This document shows positions 1-8,454 of a stretch of 13,340 nucleotides of DNA, in pieces. The stretch covers positions 1-13,340 of the forward strand of contig JAGVBM010000043.1 of the NCBI GenBank assembly GCA_020059765.1, in the 5' to 3' direction. The notes under the pieces are model-generated. The model was not told the DNA's origin and searched no databases. It saw only the letters and a list, made by a program, of their open reading frames with translations. This DNA is from Bacillota bacterium (lineage in GTDB: Bacteria; Bacillota; Bacilli; Tumebacillales; Effusibacillaceae). Within the stretch, counting starts at the first letter, position 1. Each line of letters begins with the position of its first letter. Both the position numbers and the translations under genes were made by a program.

Positions 1-1073
1 AGCAGGGTCTCTGCGGGATTGTAGCCTGCCACAAAGATCCCGGACGAGGTGAACGCCCCGACTACTCGCCCGATATGAGGGTGCAACGGCGGACGGTTGA
101 ACAGTGTCAATACCAGACCAAAGCGGTCATTCAAACTCCAGGCTCGAAGCTCTTCGGCGAATAATGTAAGCAGTGCCGCGGTTGGAGAGACATTTTTGGT
201 TTTCAGCCACGCTTTCAACCGCTTCCATAAGAGCGGGGAAAGCTCCCAAGACAGTCGGCGCCGTTCAAACGCATTCGGGTTCTGTCTCACCGTCTCAGGC
301 GAATGAAACGGAAGAGCAGGAGATCTTGGAAAATCAGCCAATTTGCTTGCCCAATAAACCACACACTTTTGATAACCCGGGCTCCCTTTGAATGCTTCCA
401 TACTCAGGACAAAATCCCGAAACGTCATGTCAATTTCCGACAGTTCGATGCCGGGATTTTCGTAGAGTGTGCGCCACTGGTTGTAAATTATGTTTGCACT
501 GGTGCCATCAACAATCCACGAATCCATGCTTACATGCACCCGATAGTCCGACTGGCCGATACGCGTTACTCGAATGTCGAACAGAGGCCAAGCACCTGGT
601 GAATATATTTTGTGAGACATTTCCTCGCGTACAAAATGCAGGTGGGTCTCGATTGACTGATTGGTCTGGGGCAAATCGTATTGAATGAACTTGGCGGGTG
701 GAATTTCCTCCAGTATCCGTTGCTGTCCATCAATTCCCACACATGCCCTCAGCATGGGGTGGTGCTGCAGCAAGCGAGACCATGCCTGTTCCAAGCGAAT
801 GATGTCAAGGTCGGACACCAGGAACTCCAAGTAGGTATGACCACCTACCGGGTCCACATCCGACAATTGCTTGCCGACAAAATACGAAGCCTGGATATCG
901 GTCAGAGGAAACGGTTTGTACAGATCTTCAGGCTGCTGTGCCAACATGGGCAGAAGCCTGTTTGCTGCGCCATCTTCCGACTGTGATTGGCTTCCTTTAA
1001 CCTGTTGACGCATGGACAACAGCTGTTGAATCTTTGCTTCTTTGGTAAGTCTTGAAAAATCGTTATCCTTCAT
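1..1073 (-). CDS. NRPS subunit beginning with a heterocyclization (Cy) domain, partial
   Basis: About 357 N-terminal residues are visible; the gene continues past the left edge. The sequence shows a heterocyclization-type condensation domain. Its opening motif is FPLTDIQASYFVGK (residues 55-68). The HHxxxDG motif of ordinary condensation domains is replaced by DxxxxDG at D184-D189 (SMDSWIVDGTS). Other Cy-family blocks are HHPMLRA, WPLFDIR and LFNRPPLHP. Cy domains of NRPSs condense an upstream acyl chain with Cys, Ser or Thr and cyclize it to a thiazoline or oxazoline; the substrate here cannot be read because the A domain lies outside the window. The ATG at 1073 overlaps the end of the upstream PKS gene by 11 bases, implying translational coupling. 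The first 30 residues (LTKEAKIQQLLSMRQQ) look like a short docking helix. The Cy assignment is firm; the total module content is unknown. Confidence 0.9.
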   Translation of the reverse strand, partial: MKDNDFSRLTKEAKIQQLLSMRQQVKGSQSQSEDGAANRLLPMLAQQPEDLYKPFPLTDIQASYFVGKQLSDVDPVGGHTYLEFLVSDLDIIRLEQAWSRLLQHHPMLRACVGIDGQQRILEEIPPAKFIQYDLPQTNQSIETHLHFVREEMSHKIYSPGAWPLFDIRVTRIGQSDYRVHVSMDSWIVDGTSANIIYNQWRTLYENPGIELSEIDMTFRDFVLSMEAFKGSPGYQKCVVYWASKLADFPRSPALPFHSPETVRQNPNAFERRRLSWELSPLLWKRLKAWLKTKNVSPTAALLTLFAEELRAWSLNDRFGLVLTLFNRPPLHPHIGRVVGAFTSSGIFVAGYNPAETL

Positions 1074-4000
1074 TCGGCACACCCACCTTGTGATGCAGAT
1101 AAGCAAAAATCTCGTTCAGTTCTTCTTCCGAAAGGGTTGACAGATCAATAGAGTCTTCTATGAAACCTTCAACGAGGTCAGCTCTATGCAAGCTGTTGGT
1201 ATGAAAATTCTGCGTAACAGATCCTCCATGGATTGGCGCCAGCCTTTCCGCCATCGCTCGCAAACTGGGAAATTCCAATAGATCCGCTACCTGAATTTCT
1301 ACACCCAATTGATTCTCAAGCTTATACTTGAGGGCGAGAGCCTTCACAGAATCGAAACCGTATTTCTCAAGAGATTCCTCCGGATGAATCAGGCTTGCGT
1401 CCATGCCCAGTTGTTCTCCTGCCGCTTCTGCCAGAATGCTGATCCACGCGCCAGGAGAAAAATCCTGTCCACTCGGTATGCGCAAGCTTTCCGGAGAAGG
1501 ATGTTTCGTCTCCGCACCTTGCGGAGCCCATGCAGGCTGCTTGCGGGTAGATACCCAGCAGCTTTGCGTGTCGAAGGGATAGACTGGCATAGGAACCCGA
1601 CGGACAGGTTCGCCGAGGAAAAACTCCTTCCAATCCGGACGAAACCCATCAGCAATCAACCGGGCCAAACGATGCAGCAAATCAACATACTGGACAGGCA
1701 AGACAGAACCTTTCCTTGACTCGGCGAGAAGCCGTTTGCCTTGCAAATGGAGTTCGTCTGACGGATTGGCGGCGCTTACTCGATGGACATACGACGGGCT
1801 CCCGTTTGCAAAGGTCCTGATCTGGCTTTCCAGATCTTCCAAGCTGGTGACAACGAACAGATATCCGTTGTCAAAAAATTTCCTCCCGGCAAGCATCGTA
1901 AAGGCAACGTCACGGAGCGAATGGCGATTGTTGTTCTCACCGAGCCATTCCAACAGCTCAGTCAACCTGCGGTGGAGCGATGCCGCCGTACGAGCTGTAA
2001 CGGGTATCAGATAGGCAGGCTTGTTGGCACTCCCATTTGTTGGGATCGTTGGCGCTTCTTCCAGTACGCAGTGAGCATTGGTTCCTCCAATACCGAACGA
2101 ATTCAATGCGGCCCTCCGAAGTCGACCTGGAGGACCATCCCAAGGTTGCCTTTGAGTGTTCACGAAAAAAGGACTGTCGGCAAAATCAACAAGAGAATTC
2201 GGTTTCTGGAAGTTCAACGACGGAACCATTTCTTCGTGATAAAGGGAAAGAACCGTCTTGACAAGTCCGGTGAGACCTGCTGCAGCCGTCAGGTGCCCGA
2301 TATTGGTCTTGACCGAACCAATTGCACAATATTGTTTTCGCTGTGTGAATCGGCGAAACGTTTTGGTCAAAGACTGCATTTCTATCAGATCGCCCAAACG
2401 CGTCCCGGTGCCATGCGCTTCCACATATCCAATCGTGTCAGGATCAATCTCCAATCGACGGTACAGCGTCTCCTGCAAGGCATTTTGTGCTGCTCCGCTG
2501 GGGGCGGTGATCCCATTGGAACGACCGTCCTGGTTAATCGCCGTCCCGCGAATCACCGCATAGATGTGATCGCCCTCCGCCAGAGCTTCCGGCAACGGCT
2601 TGAGCACGACAAACACCACTCCTTCTCCATGTACAAAACCATCTGCGCTGTCATCAAATGCACGGCAGTGACCAGTGGGAGAAAAGACATTCAATTTACT
2701 GGTGGCAACGTAAAAATCGGGATCGTTGGTTACGCTGACTCCTCCCACCAATGCCATCTTGCAATCTCCAGTCCGCAGACTTTGGCAGGCCAAATGAAGG
2801 GCAACCAGAGATGATGAACATGCTGTATTGACCACCAAACTGGGGCCCTGCAAATTGCAGACATAAGAAATTCTTGCCGCGAGCAGTGAGATATCGTTCC
2901 CCAGAAGGGTTTCGGCATTCGGCGGAACCCGTTCGGATTCGATTAACTTCGGATAGTCAGCTTCACGTGCACCGACAAATACCCCAACTTCGCGTGAAGG
3001 GAGGTTATCAGCCGTGTAACCCGCATCTTCAAGAGCCCGCCAAGCTTCCATCAGACAAAGACGCTGCTGCGGATCCATGAACCGGGCTTCACTGGGTGAA
3101 AGGGTAAAGAAGAGCGGCTCAAATTCATCAATGTCCTGCAAAAACCCTCCCCATTTGCTGTATGAGCGTCTTTCACTTGCAGGATCAGGATCAAAAATCG
3201 ACTCCGGTTCCCAGCGGTCATTCGGTACCTCAGTGATACTCTCCAAACCGTTGCAAAGATTCAACCAGAACTCGCCAATCGTTTTCGCACCGGGAAAACG
3301 TCCGCTCATGCCAATGACGGCAATCGCGCTTCTGTCAATTTCGGGCAGAGAACCCTCTGCCTTCATACCAACGTTGTCTGGCTTCCCTTCATACACATTG
3401 TCTTTTGCGGATGTCAGGTTCACGCCAGACCCGGTTTGAACAATGTGCCGTTCTGATGGTTCCCCCAAGGTTTCTGCAATGAACTGGCCCAATTTTTCAA
3501 TATTGGGGTGATCAAAAAAGGTTGATACGGATAAAGAAAGATTGAACTCTTCAGACAAAAGATGCGCAAATTCGATCAGAGAAACGGAGTCGAAACCCAG
3601 AACCGCAAATGCATCACGATCGCGGACCTCTTCGGGGGGTACCTCCAACAAATCGGCCGCTGTCCTGCGAAGTTGTCGTTTGATTGTTCCAAGAGAAGCC
3701 ATTTCCGTTATCCACCCCCTGTTCGCATCCAAACTAAACGTCTTCTGCTGCAAGGCAATTCTGTCAACTTTTCCATTTGGCCGTCTCGGCAGTTCGTCAA
3801 GCCATTCAAATCGCCTGGGAATCATATAGATTGGCAATTGAGTATGGAGGAACGCGTGCAATTGGGCAGATTCCAATACACGCCCGGTGTTCGTCGTCAA
3901 GTATGCGTGCAAGACAGTTTTACCGTTTGCGAGTTGCCGGTCTACTACCGCACACTCGTCTATGCCCGGATGGCTTCTTAATATCTCTTCAATCTCACCC

Positions 4001-5958
4001 AGTTCAACCCTCATCCCATTCACTTTCACCTGATGATCCCTACGGCCCGTGATATGAATGCAACCGTCAGGGGTCACATACCCCATGTCACCTGTTCGGT
4101 ACAAACGCTGGACTGGGACTGTCTCTTCGTACTGCCACACAAGAAACCGCTCACTGGTTGCTTCCGGCAGATTCAAATATTCCTGCGCTAGACACGCACC
4201 GGAAACGTGCAGTTCGCCTTTTACTCCATAAGGCACAGGCTGCAAAGCGTCATCCAACACATACACGGCAACATTGGCAATTGGCACGTATCCGACATGA
4301 CGGATCTCCTCGTGTTGCGAGGGCACAATTTTTGCATGCAAGATGGTGTTGACTTCGGTCGCTCCGAAGTCGTTTACTAGGACGGTGTTTGGAAACGAAT
4401 CCCGAAAGCTGCGGTAAAGCGAATCGGTTACATGTTCGCCTCCGATAATGGCCATCCGCAAACGGTTCGGCCATATGGCGGCCCGATTCTTTGCAGCGAG
4501 TAACAGTCTCAGCAGGGTTGGAGTAAAAGTGATGTGCGTTACTCCTTGCTCTGCGAGATATTGCGCCAATTCTGGAGGCTTCCTTATCATCTGGTCGGGA
4601 ACGATAACCGTTGGCAGACCGAAAAGCAGGCCGCCAAGCAATTCCCAGATCGAGGGCATGACGTTCATAGGTGATCTTTGGGCAATTACATCACCCTCTT
4701 GAAAAGGGTAATCCTCCCACATCCAGTAAAGACGGTTGAGGATCTGAATTTGGCAATGTTTGACGCCCTTCGGTTTTCCGGTGGAGCCAGAGGTATACAT
4801 GATGAGGCACGTGTCTGTCGTTTGTGTCTTATTAATCGGGTTCGCCAAACCCTCAAGGCTCAATGACCAGTCGATTTCTGCAAGATTGAGTATTGGGATG
4901 TTCTTGGAAGCATATACCGAAGAGGATTCTTCCTCCGTTATGAGAACCGCTGCGTTCGTATCGTTCAGAATGAAGCGGAGGTACTCATCTGGGTAAGTAG
5001 AATCAAGCGGAATATATACTCCGCCCGCCTTCCATATCGCCAAAATAACAATTACAAGATACACCGAGCGTTTCAGATGCACCCCGACCGCTGCATCGGC
5101 TGTTACCCCAAGTTCCAGCAGCCGGTATGCCAAAAGGTTTGCGCGAAAGTTAACAGTTTGATAAGACATTCGTTCCATTCTGCCATCTTCACACTGACCA
5201 ATCAGAGCGATTCGGTCAGGGAACCTTGCGGCACGTTCTTCAAACAATTGATAGAGTTTCTTATGAAAAGGATAAGGACGACTTTCTCCCTGGCAAAATT
5301 CAAGCAGATGTTTTTTCTCCGTCTCATTAAGCAGCATCAGTCGTTCGCCAGATATACTGGGTGAGTTGAGCCAGGAATCCAATATGACTAGGAAGTGATG
5401 CAGAACTTGTTCGGCAAACCAACTGTCAAGGGCATCTTCCCGATAGCTGAGTTTGATGTCGCTTGCATGGTCTCCGATGAAACAGACAAGTCCCAAAACC
5501 GTCTGATCAGGATACTCAATCAGTTCTCTGTCATTGTCGACAACTTCAGCCTTGTGAATACTGACGAAGAATGGGGGGAATGAAGTCTTCGAGTGCAGTT
5601 CCGGCTGACACGTTTCGGTCTCCAATTCTCTTAGCCGTTGTTCGATCACTTGAGACACTTGGCTGATGCTCGAAGATTGCGTAATCGGAAAGTCCAAGAG
5701 AAAAACACCCTTTGCCTGAATGGGAGGAACTGGAGACATCTGTATACAAAAGAAGTTCATTTCCATGTACTTGTGCAAAAGCATAGAGAAACCTGCCAGC
5801 AGAATGGAGGGTTCGGACACACCGTTTTGTTCGCTTAGCGCACCGAGAATTTTTTTGGTATCTTTTCCGGAGAGGGTTGCCTTGATAGTCCTCCAAGACC
5901 CTGACCGGATTCCTCCCGCAACAGCCGCGAATCTCGAAACTGCCTCCAAATAAGACAT
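1063..5958 (-). CDS. Hybrid NRPS/trans-AT PKS subunit: C-lobe, A, carrier, KS, linker, carrier
   Basis: A 1631-aa megasynthase. Residues about 25-215 resemble only the C-terminal lobe of a condensation domain, with no HHxxxDG. Residues 230-740 form an adenylation domain with TSGSTGKPKG (389-398), FGATE (531-535), YRTGD (620-624) and the A10 lysine in PNGK (K730). A carrier domain has GFDS at 788-791 (S791). A ketosynthase (about 875-1300) keeps the triad C1047 (TACSSS), H1182 (EAHGTGT) and H1222 (NIGH). Residues 1305-1470 are a post-KS linker ending in PVYPFDTQSCW, followed by a second carrier (GFDS, S1537) and an acidic tail (LSEEELNEIF) like C-terminal docking motifs. There is no acyltransferase (no GHSxG), so malonyl must come from a trans-acting AT, as in trans-AT systems. 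No KR, DH or ER is seen. The ATG follows GAGGTGAGAGG. The substrate is unknown; the Asp that binds the alpha-amino group is missing (Met434 by my alignment). Confidence 0.93.
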   Translation of the reverse strand: MSYLEAVSRFAAVAGGIRSGSWRTIKATLSGKDTKKILGALSEQNGVSEPSILLAGFSMLLHKYMEMNFFCIQMSPVPPIQAKGVFLLDFPITQSSSISQVSQVIEQRLRELETETCQPELHSKTSFPPFFVSIHKAEVVDNDRELIEYPDQTVLGLVCFIGDHASDIKLSYREDALDSWFAEQVLHHFLVILDSWLNSPSISGERLMLLNETEKKHLLEFCQGESRPYPFHKKLYQLFEERAARFPDRIALIGQCEDGRMERMSYQTVNFRANLLAYRLLELGVTADAAVGVHLKRSVYLVIVILAIWKAGGVYIPLDSTYPDEYLRFILNDTNAAVLITEEESSSVYASKNIPILNLAEIDWSLSLEGLANPINKTQTTDTCLIMYTSGSTGKPKGVKHCQIQILNRLYWMWEDYPFQEGDVIAQRSPMNVMPSIWELLGGLLFGLPTVIVPDQMIRKPPELAQYLAEQGVTHITFTPTLLRLLLAAKNRAAIWPNRLRMAIIGGEHVTDSLYRSFRDSFPNTVLVNDFGATEVNTILHAKIVPSQHEEIRHVGYVPIANVAVYVLDDALQPVPYGVKGELHVSGACLAQEYLNLPEATSERFLVWQYEETVPVQRLYRTGDMGYVTPDGCIHITGRRDHQVKVNGMRVELGEIEEILRSHPGIDECAVVDRQLANGKTVLHAYLTTNTGRVLESAQLHAFLHTQLPIYMIPRRFEWLDELPRRPNGKVDRIALQQKTFSLDANRGWITEMASLGTIKRQLRRTAADLLEVPPEEVRDRDAFAVLGFDSVSLIEFAHLLSEEFNLSLSVSTFFDHPNIEKLGQFIAETLGEPSERHIVQTGSGVNLTSAKDNVYEGKPDNVGMKAEGSLPEIDRSAIAVIGMSGRFPGAKTIGEFWLNLCNGLESITEVPNDRWEPESIFDPDPASERRSYSKWGGFLQDIDEFEPLFFTLSPSEARFMDPQQRLCLMEAWRALEDAGYTADNLPSREVGVFVGAREADYPKLIESERVPPNAETLLGNDISLLAARISYVCNLQGPSLVVNTACSSSLVALHLACQSLRTGDCKMALVGGVSVTNDPDFYVATSKLNVFSPTGHCRAFDDSADGFVHGEGVVFVVLKPLPEALAEGDHIYAVIRGTAINQDGRSNGITAPSGAAQNALQETLYRRLEIDPDTIGYVEAHGTGTRLGDLIEMQSLTKTFRRFTQRKQYCAIGSVKTNIGHLTAAAGLTGLVKTVLSLYHEEMVPSLNFQKPNSLVDFADSPFFVNTQRQPWDGPPGRLRRAALNSFGIGGTNAHCVLEEAPTIPTNGSANKPAYLIPVTARTAASLHRRLTELLEWLGENNNRHSLRDVAFTMLAGRKFFDNGYLFVVTSLEDLESQIRTFANGSPSYVHRVSAANPSDELHLQGKRLLAESRKGSVLPVQYVDLLHRLARLIADGFRPDWKEFFLGEPVRRVPMPVYPFDTQSCWVSTRKQPAWAPQGAETKHPSPESLRIPSGQDFSPGAWISILAEAAGEQLGMDASLIHPEESLEKYGFDSVKALALKYKLENQLGVEIQVADLLEFPSLRAMAERLAPIHGGSVTQNFHTNSLHRADLVEGFIEDSIDLSTLSEEELNEIFAYLHHKVGVPNEG

Positions 5959-6027
5959 CCTCTCACCTCACATTCTCCGTATCTGTCGTCATACATCCGA
6001 ATCGTTTCGTTCTATAATTTTCAGCGT

Positions 6028-6477
6028 TCAAGCAGGGTGTACGGTTCCCTTTGCAGTCACCGTCACATTCCCCGCAATTGCTTTTGAGATGAGACAGTTT
6101 TGCTTAGCCATTTTGATGCAGGAAAGCACTTGCTCACTCACGGTTTCGTACAATTCACTTGCAACATAAACTTCCGGATAGTGTTCCAGACGAGACATCA
6201 CCGGACCATTACTGGTCATTGTAAAAACGCCTTTGGATTTGATTTTGAAATCTTTTGCCGGGATCCGTTGGAACTGCATGATGCCCGAAAGAGTTATGAG
6301 ATAGCAGCTTCCGGCCGCAGCCAGAATCAGTTCCTCCGGGCTTGTCCCTTCTCCCCTTCCTCGCATATCGGAAGGAACAGAGAATGCTGATTGAAGTGCT
6401 CCAGCCTGAAATGTACCCGTGCCATCCGTCAGCCCCCCCTGCCAGTTTCCTTGGTATTCGTAGATATGTTCCGCCAT
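6028..6477 (-). CDS. OsmC/Ohr-family thiol protein
   Basis: A 149-aa protein, normal length for the family. OsmC/Ohr proteins are cytoplasmic, cysteine-based peroxidases that reduce organic hydroperoxides; some members have other or unknown roles. The sequence shows the family core TSPEELILAAAGSCYLITL (45-63) with the peroxidatic-type Cys58 and upstream Glu48/49, and the resolving-type Cys128 in AKQNCLISKA; Cys120 is extra. Arg39 or Arg41 may be the conserved active-site Arg. The ATG follows a GAGGGG ribosome site that lies within the 18-bp gap after the acyl-AMP ligase gene, so the two are almost certainly co-transcribed. The hybrid synthase starts about 70 bp downstream. Its position inside a biosynthetic operon suggests protection against, or processing of, a reactive sulfur or peroxide intermediate; that role is inference. 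Confidence 0.88.
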   Translation of the reverse strand: MAEHIYEYQGNWQGGLTDGTGTFQAGALQSAFSVPSDMRGRGEGTSPEELILAAAGSCYLITLSGIMQFQRIPAKDFKIKSKGVFTMTSNGPVMSRLEHYPEVYVASELYETVSEQVLSCIKMAKQNCLISKAIAGNVTVTAKGTVHPA

Positions 6478-6495
6478 GATTACCCCTCATTTCAT

Positions 6496-8175
6496 TCAAA
6501 TTAATAGTTTTTCCTTATACCGTTCCCGCAGCACCCGTTTCAGGACCTTCCCGGTGACACCAACAGGAATCTCACAGGCATCCAGAAGGTGAACTGCAGC
6601 GAGCAAAGGTCTTCCCACTTTGCGTTGCTCGTTGTTGATCTCCATCAGGAATTCCTCTTCGCTCATGCTGCAACTCTGAGTTGGCACAAGAAAGGCGATC
6701 ACCTTCTGATACCCCGCTTCCGCTTCAGTGTCCGAGACGCCAATCACCGTGCATTCCGCAAGATTTTGATTGTTCTTTAGGATATGTTCTTCGGTTTGCA
6801 GACTGTAACACATTCCCTGTCGGGTCCGTATGGCGTCTGTGATACGGTCCAAGTGGTAAAAACATCCCATCCGGTCTCGGTATACCAAATCACCCGTCAG
6901 CCAATACCCACGCAAACGACTCTTATAGGACAGCACCGAATTATTCCAGTAACCGCCGGTAATGCTGGGGGATTTAACCCCCAACATGCCTACTTCTCCA
7001 ATCGGCAGTTCGTTGCCGTCTTCATCCAACACAACGGCTTCCACCCACTCCTGCGGAAGTCCGATGCAGCGATCATAGTTGTTCGTATAGGGGGTGTGGA
7101 TGATACGGAAACTTGAATGCCCCATTTCCGAGGAACCAAGGCCGTCAATGAACTGGGAACCTTCTATCCGCTCCTTGCCCCGATAGTGGTACCCGTGCTC
7201 AACCAGTCTGCGGATATGGGGCTCATGCGCCGCATCGCCGCTGTTGATCCAGGCTGTTACGGAACCAAGATCATACTGATCCAGTTCTAATCCCGCCAAT
7301 TCAACGTACGTCTGTGGAAAGGAAACAACAGTGGAGGGTCGGAAAGATTCGATCGCCCTGGCGACTGCCGGACCGCTTCGGTCAGACATGATCAGCAGAT
7401 TCGCTCCGGTCAGAATTGCATGCATGGAATATGCGATGGATGCATTATGGGAAGATGGCAAGGATGATAAGTAGCGCTCAGCTCCTTGTGCTATATCCAG
7501 TCCCAACAAGTGCCGTATGCCGTGAAACCATGATCCGTGCTGCAACAACACCGGCTTGGGTGCGCCAGTAGTGCCGGAGCTGTGCGTAATCATTACAGGA
7601 TCGTTAAAATCGTGCTGGTAAGGGTACCAGCGAGAAAGGATCTCGGGATCTTCTCCCTCCACCTCCTCGACGCTGGCGAGGAAGTACAGATCCTCGTCTC
7701 TCCAAAAGGCTTGAAGACTTTCTTGACGTTCCTGATCGGTGATAATGCCAACCGCACCTACGCGTTTGAAATGTTGTGCGGCTATGTCCGCAGGCATGGC
7801 GCCATTTGTCAGAACGGGAATCGAACCGATTCCGGTAAGCGCCACATAATGAATCAGATACGCAATTCCTTCCGGTAAATACACACCAACTGGATCCATC
7901 GGCTTGACTCCGCGAGCGATGTACCATGCTCCGTAACATGCCGCAATTTCCTTTAGCTGGGCGATGGACAATACCTTGCAGCTCTGACCGCCAAGCACTT
8001 GGAAAGGGACATCCGAATGGATAATCGGCACCCCTCGCTTTTCGTTAATTGAATAAGCAACATGGAGAAAATTGCCGGCTCCCAAATAGGGATTCAACTT
8101 TAGTTCATGCCGTTTCACATCAGACAGTAAAGCAGTTTCAAACGACATTTGGTCCAAACTGCCGGTTTGTGGCAT
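6496..8175 (-). CDS. Stand-alone acyl-AMP ligase (ANL superfamily)
   Basis: About 559 aa from the ATG at 8175, which has AAGGAG 10 nt upstream. An upstream in-frame TTG at 8199 has no ribosome site. ANL enzymes adenylate a carboxylic acid and pass it to CoA or a carrier-protein thiol. Visible motifs are the P-loop SSGTTGAPKP (about 199-208), GLGSSEMG (345-352), the ATP-binding TGD (427-429), a hinge-region LDRITDAIRTRQG and the catalytic lysine in GVTGKVLK (K543). The hinge has LDR where many relatives have GR, so it belongs to a less common subgroup. No carrier domain is attached. As first gene of the operon it probably primes the assembly line, or supplies a side group, by loading one of the carriers of the hybrid synthase. 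Its substrate cannot be read from sequence, and it may instead be a CoA ligase. It ends with TGA 18 bp before the OsmC-family gene. Confidence 0.85.
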   Translation of the reverse strand: MPQTGSLDQMSFETALLSDVKRHELKLNPYLGAGNFLHVAYSINEKRGVPIIHSDVPFQVLGGQSCKVLSIAQLKEIAACYGAWYIARGVKPMDPVGVYLPEGIAYLIHYVALTGIGSIPVLTNGAMPADIAAQHFKRVGAVGIITDQERQESLQAFWRDEDLYFLASVEEVEGEDPEILSRWYPYQHDFNDPVMITHSSGTTGAPKPVLLQHGSWFHGIRHLLGLDIAQGAERYLSSLPSSHNASIAYSMHAILTGANLLIMSDRSGPAVARAIESFRPSTVVSFPQTYVELAGLELDQYDLGSVTAWINSGDAAHEPHIRRLVEHGYHYRGKERIEGSQFIDGLGSSEMGHSSFRIIHTPYTNNYDRCIGLPQEWVEAVVLDEDGNELPIGEVGMLGVKSPSITGGYWNNSVLSYKSRLRGYWLTGDLVYRDRMGCFYHLDRITDAIRTRQGMCYSLQTEEHILKNNQNLAECTVIGVSDTEAEAGYQKVIAFLVPTQSCSMSEEEFLMEINNEQRKVGRPLLAAVHLLDACEIPVGVTGKVLKRVLRERYKEKLLI

Positions 8176-8261
8176 ACCCCACCAACTCCTTATGAACAAC
8201 AGCCTTTGTGCAATCCTCTTTCATACGAGACTCGCCTGAGATCTGCCTAGGCGCGCAGAAA

Positions 8262-8420
8262 CACAAAAGCCCGCCGCTATTTGGCGGCGGGTTCAACTAA
8301 AAAACACTAGCAAAAATAAAGCAAGGCTGTTAAAATCATAGATGGACACACTATCAATGTATAGTGTAGTTCCAATAAGGAGTAAACGCTGCCGCCAAGC
8401 TACCGTTTACTCCTTTTATT
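8262..8420 (-). ncRNA. Candidate attenuator leader RNA (or terminated small RNA) of the biosynthetic operon
   Basis: The region lies between the predicted promoter (start near 8420) and a terminator (8270-8291). It opens with a 12-bp perfect hairpin: 8377-8388 pairs with 8404-8415 around a 15-nt loop. A smaller 7-bp hairpin follows (8348-8354 with 8361-8367). The first loop contains TTGGCGGC (minus strand), exactly complementary to GCCGCCAA in the 5' arm and loop of the terminator (8281-8288). Pairing would block the terminator, so this could be an on/off switch, or a roughly 150-nt small RNA. I recognise no known riboswitch or T-box. The structure is seen in sequence; the regulatory role is inference. 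Confidence 0.45.
8270..8291 (-). terminator. Intrinsic terminator in the operon leader
   Basis: An 8-bp all-GC stem (CCCGCCGC with GCGGCGGG) around a 6-nt loop. On the minus strand it is followed by a T-rich run, CTTTTGTGTTTC; on the plus strand the following bases are not T-rich. It lies about 95 nt upstream of the acyl-AMP ligase start, so as a terminator it would gate the operon. Confidence 0.6.
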
Positions 8421-8426
8421 ACCTGA

Positions 8427-8454
8427 TTTATAGCATTGAATATGCAATTGTAAA
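8427..8454 (-). promoter_or_regulatory. Sigma-A type promoter of the biosynthetic operon
   Basis: Minus-strand -35 TTTACA (8449-8454), 16-nt spacer, -10 TATAAA (8427-8432). Each hexamer matches the consensus at 5 of 6 bases. The predicted start near 8420 falls just before the first leader hairpin. The acyl-AMP ligase start codon is about 245 nt downstream. Confidence 0.6.

Noticed and set aside
1783..2814. A 343-codon plus-strand frame opposite the KS region, and similar long plus-strand frames opposite aconitase
   Set aside because: They lie antisense to clearly conserved enzymes, show no family motifs and lack ribosome sites.
8176..8199. TTG start at 8199 for the acyl-AMP ligase
   Set aside because: It places the AAGGAG ribosome site inside the gene; the ATG at 8175 has that site at 10 nt.
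8138..8224. A 28-codon minus-strand reading frame (MKEDCTKAVV...) overlapping the ligase start
   Set aside because: Only a weak ribosome-site match, no recognisable family, and it is out of frame with the ligase. A coupled leader peptide cannot be excluded.
8307..8339. A leader peptide MILTALLYFC just before the terminator
   Set aside because: No ribosome site, and no run of one amino acid that would suggest classical attenuation.
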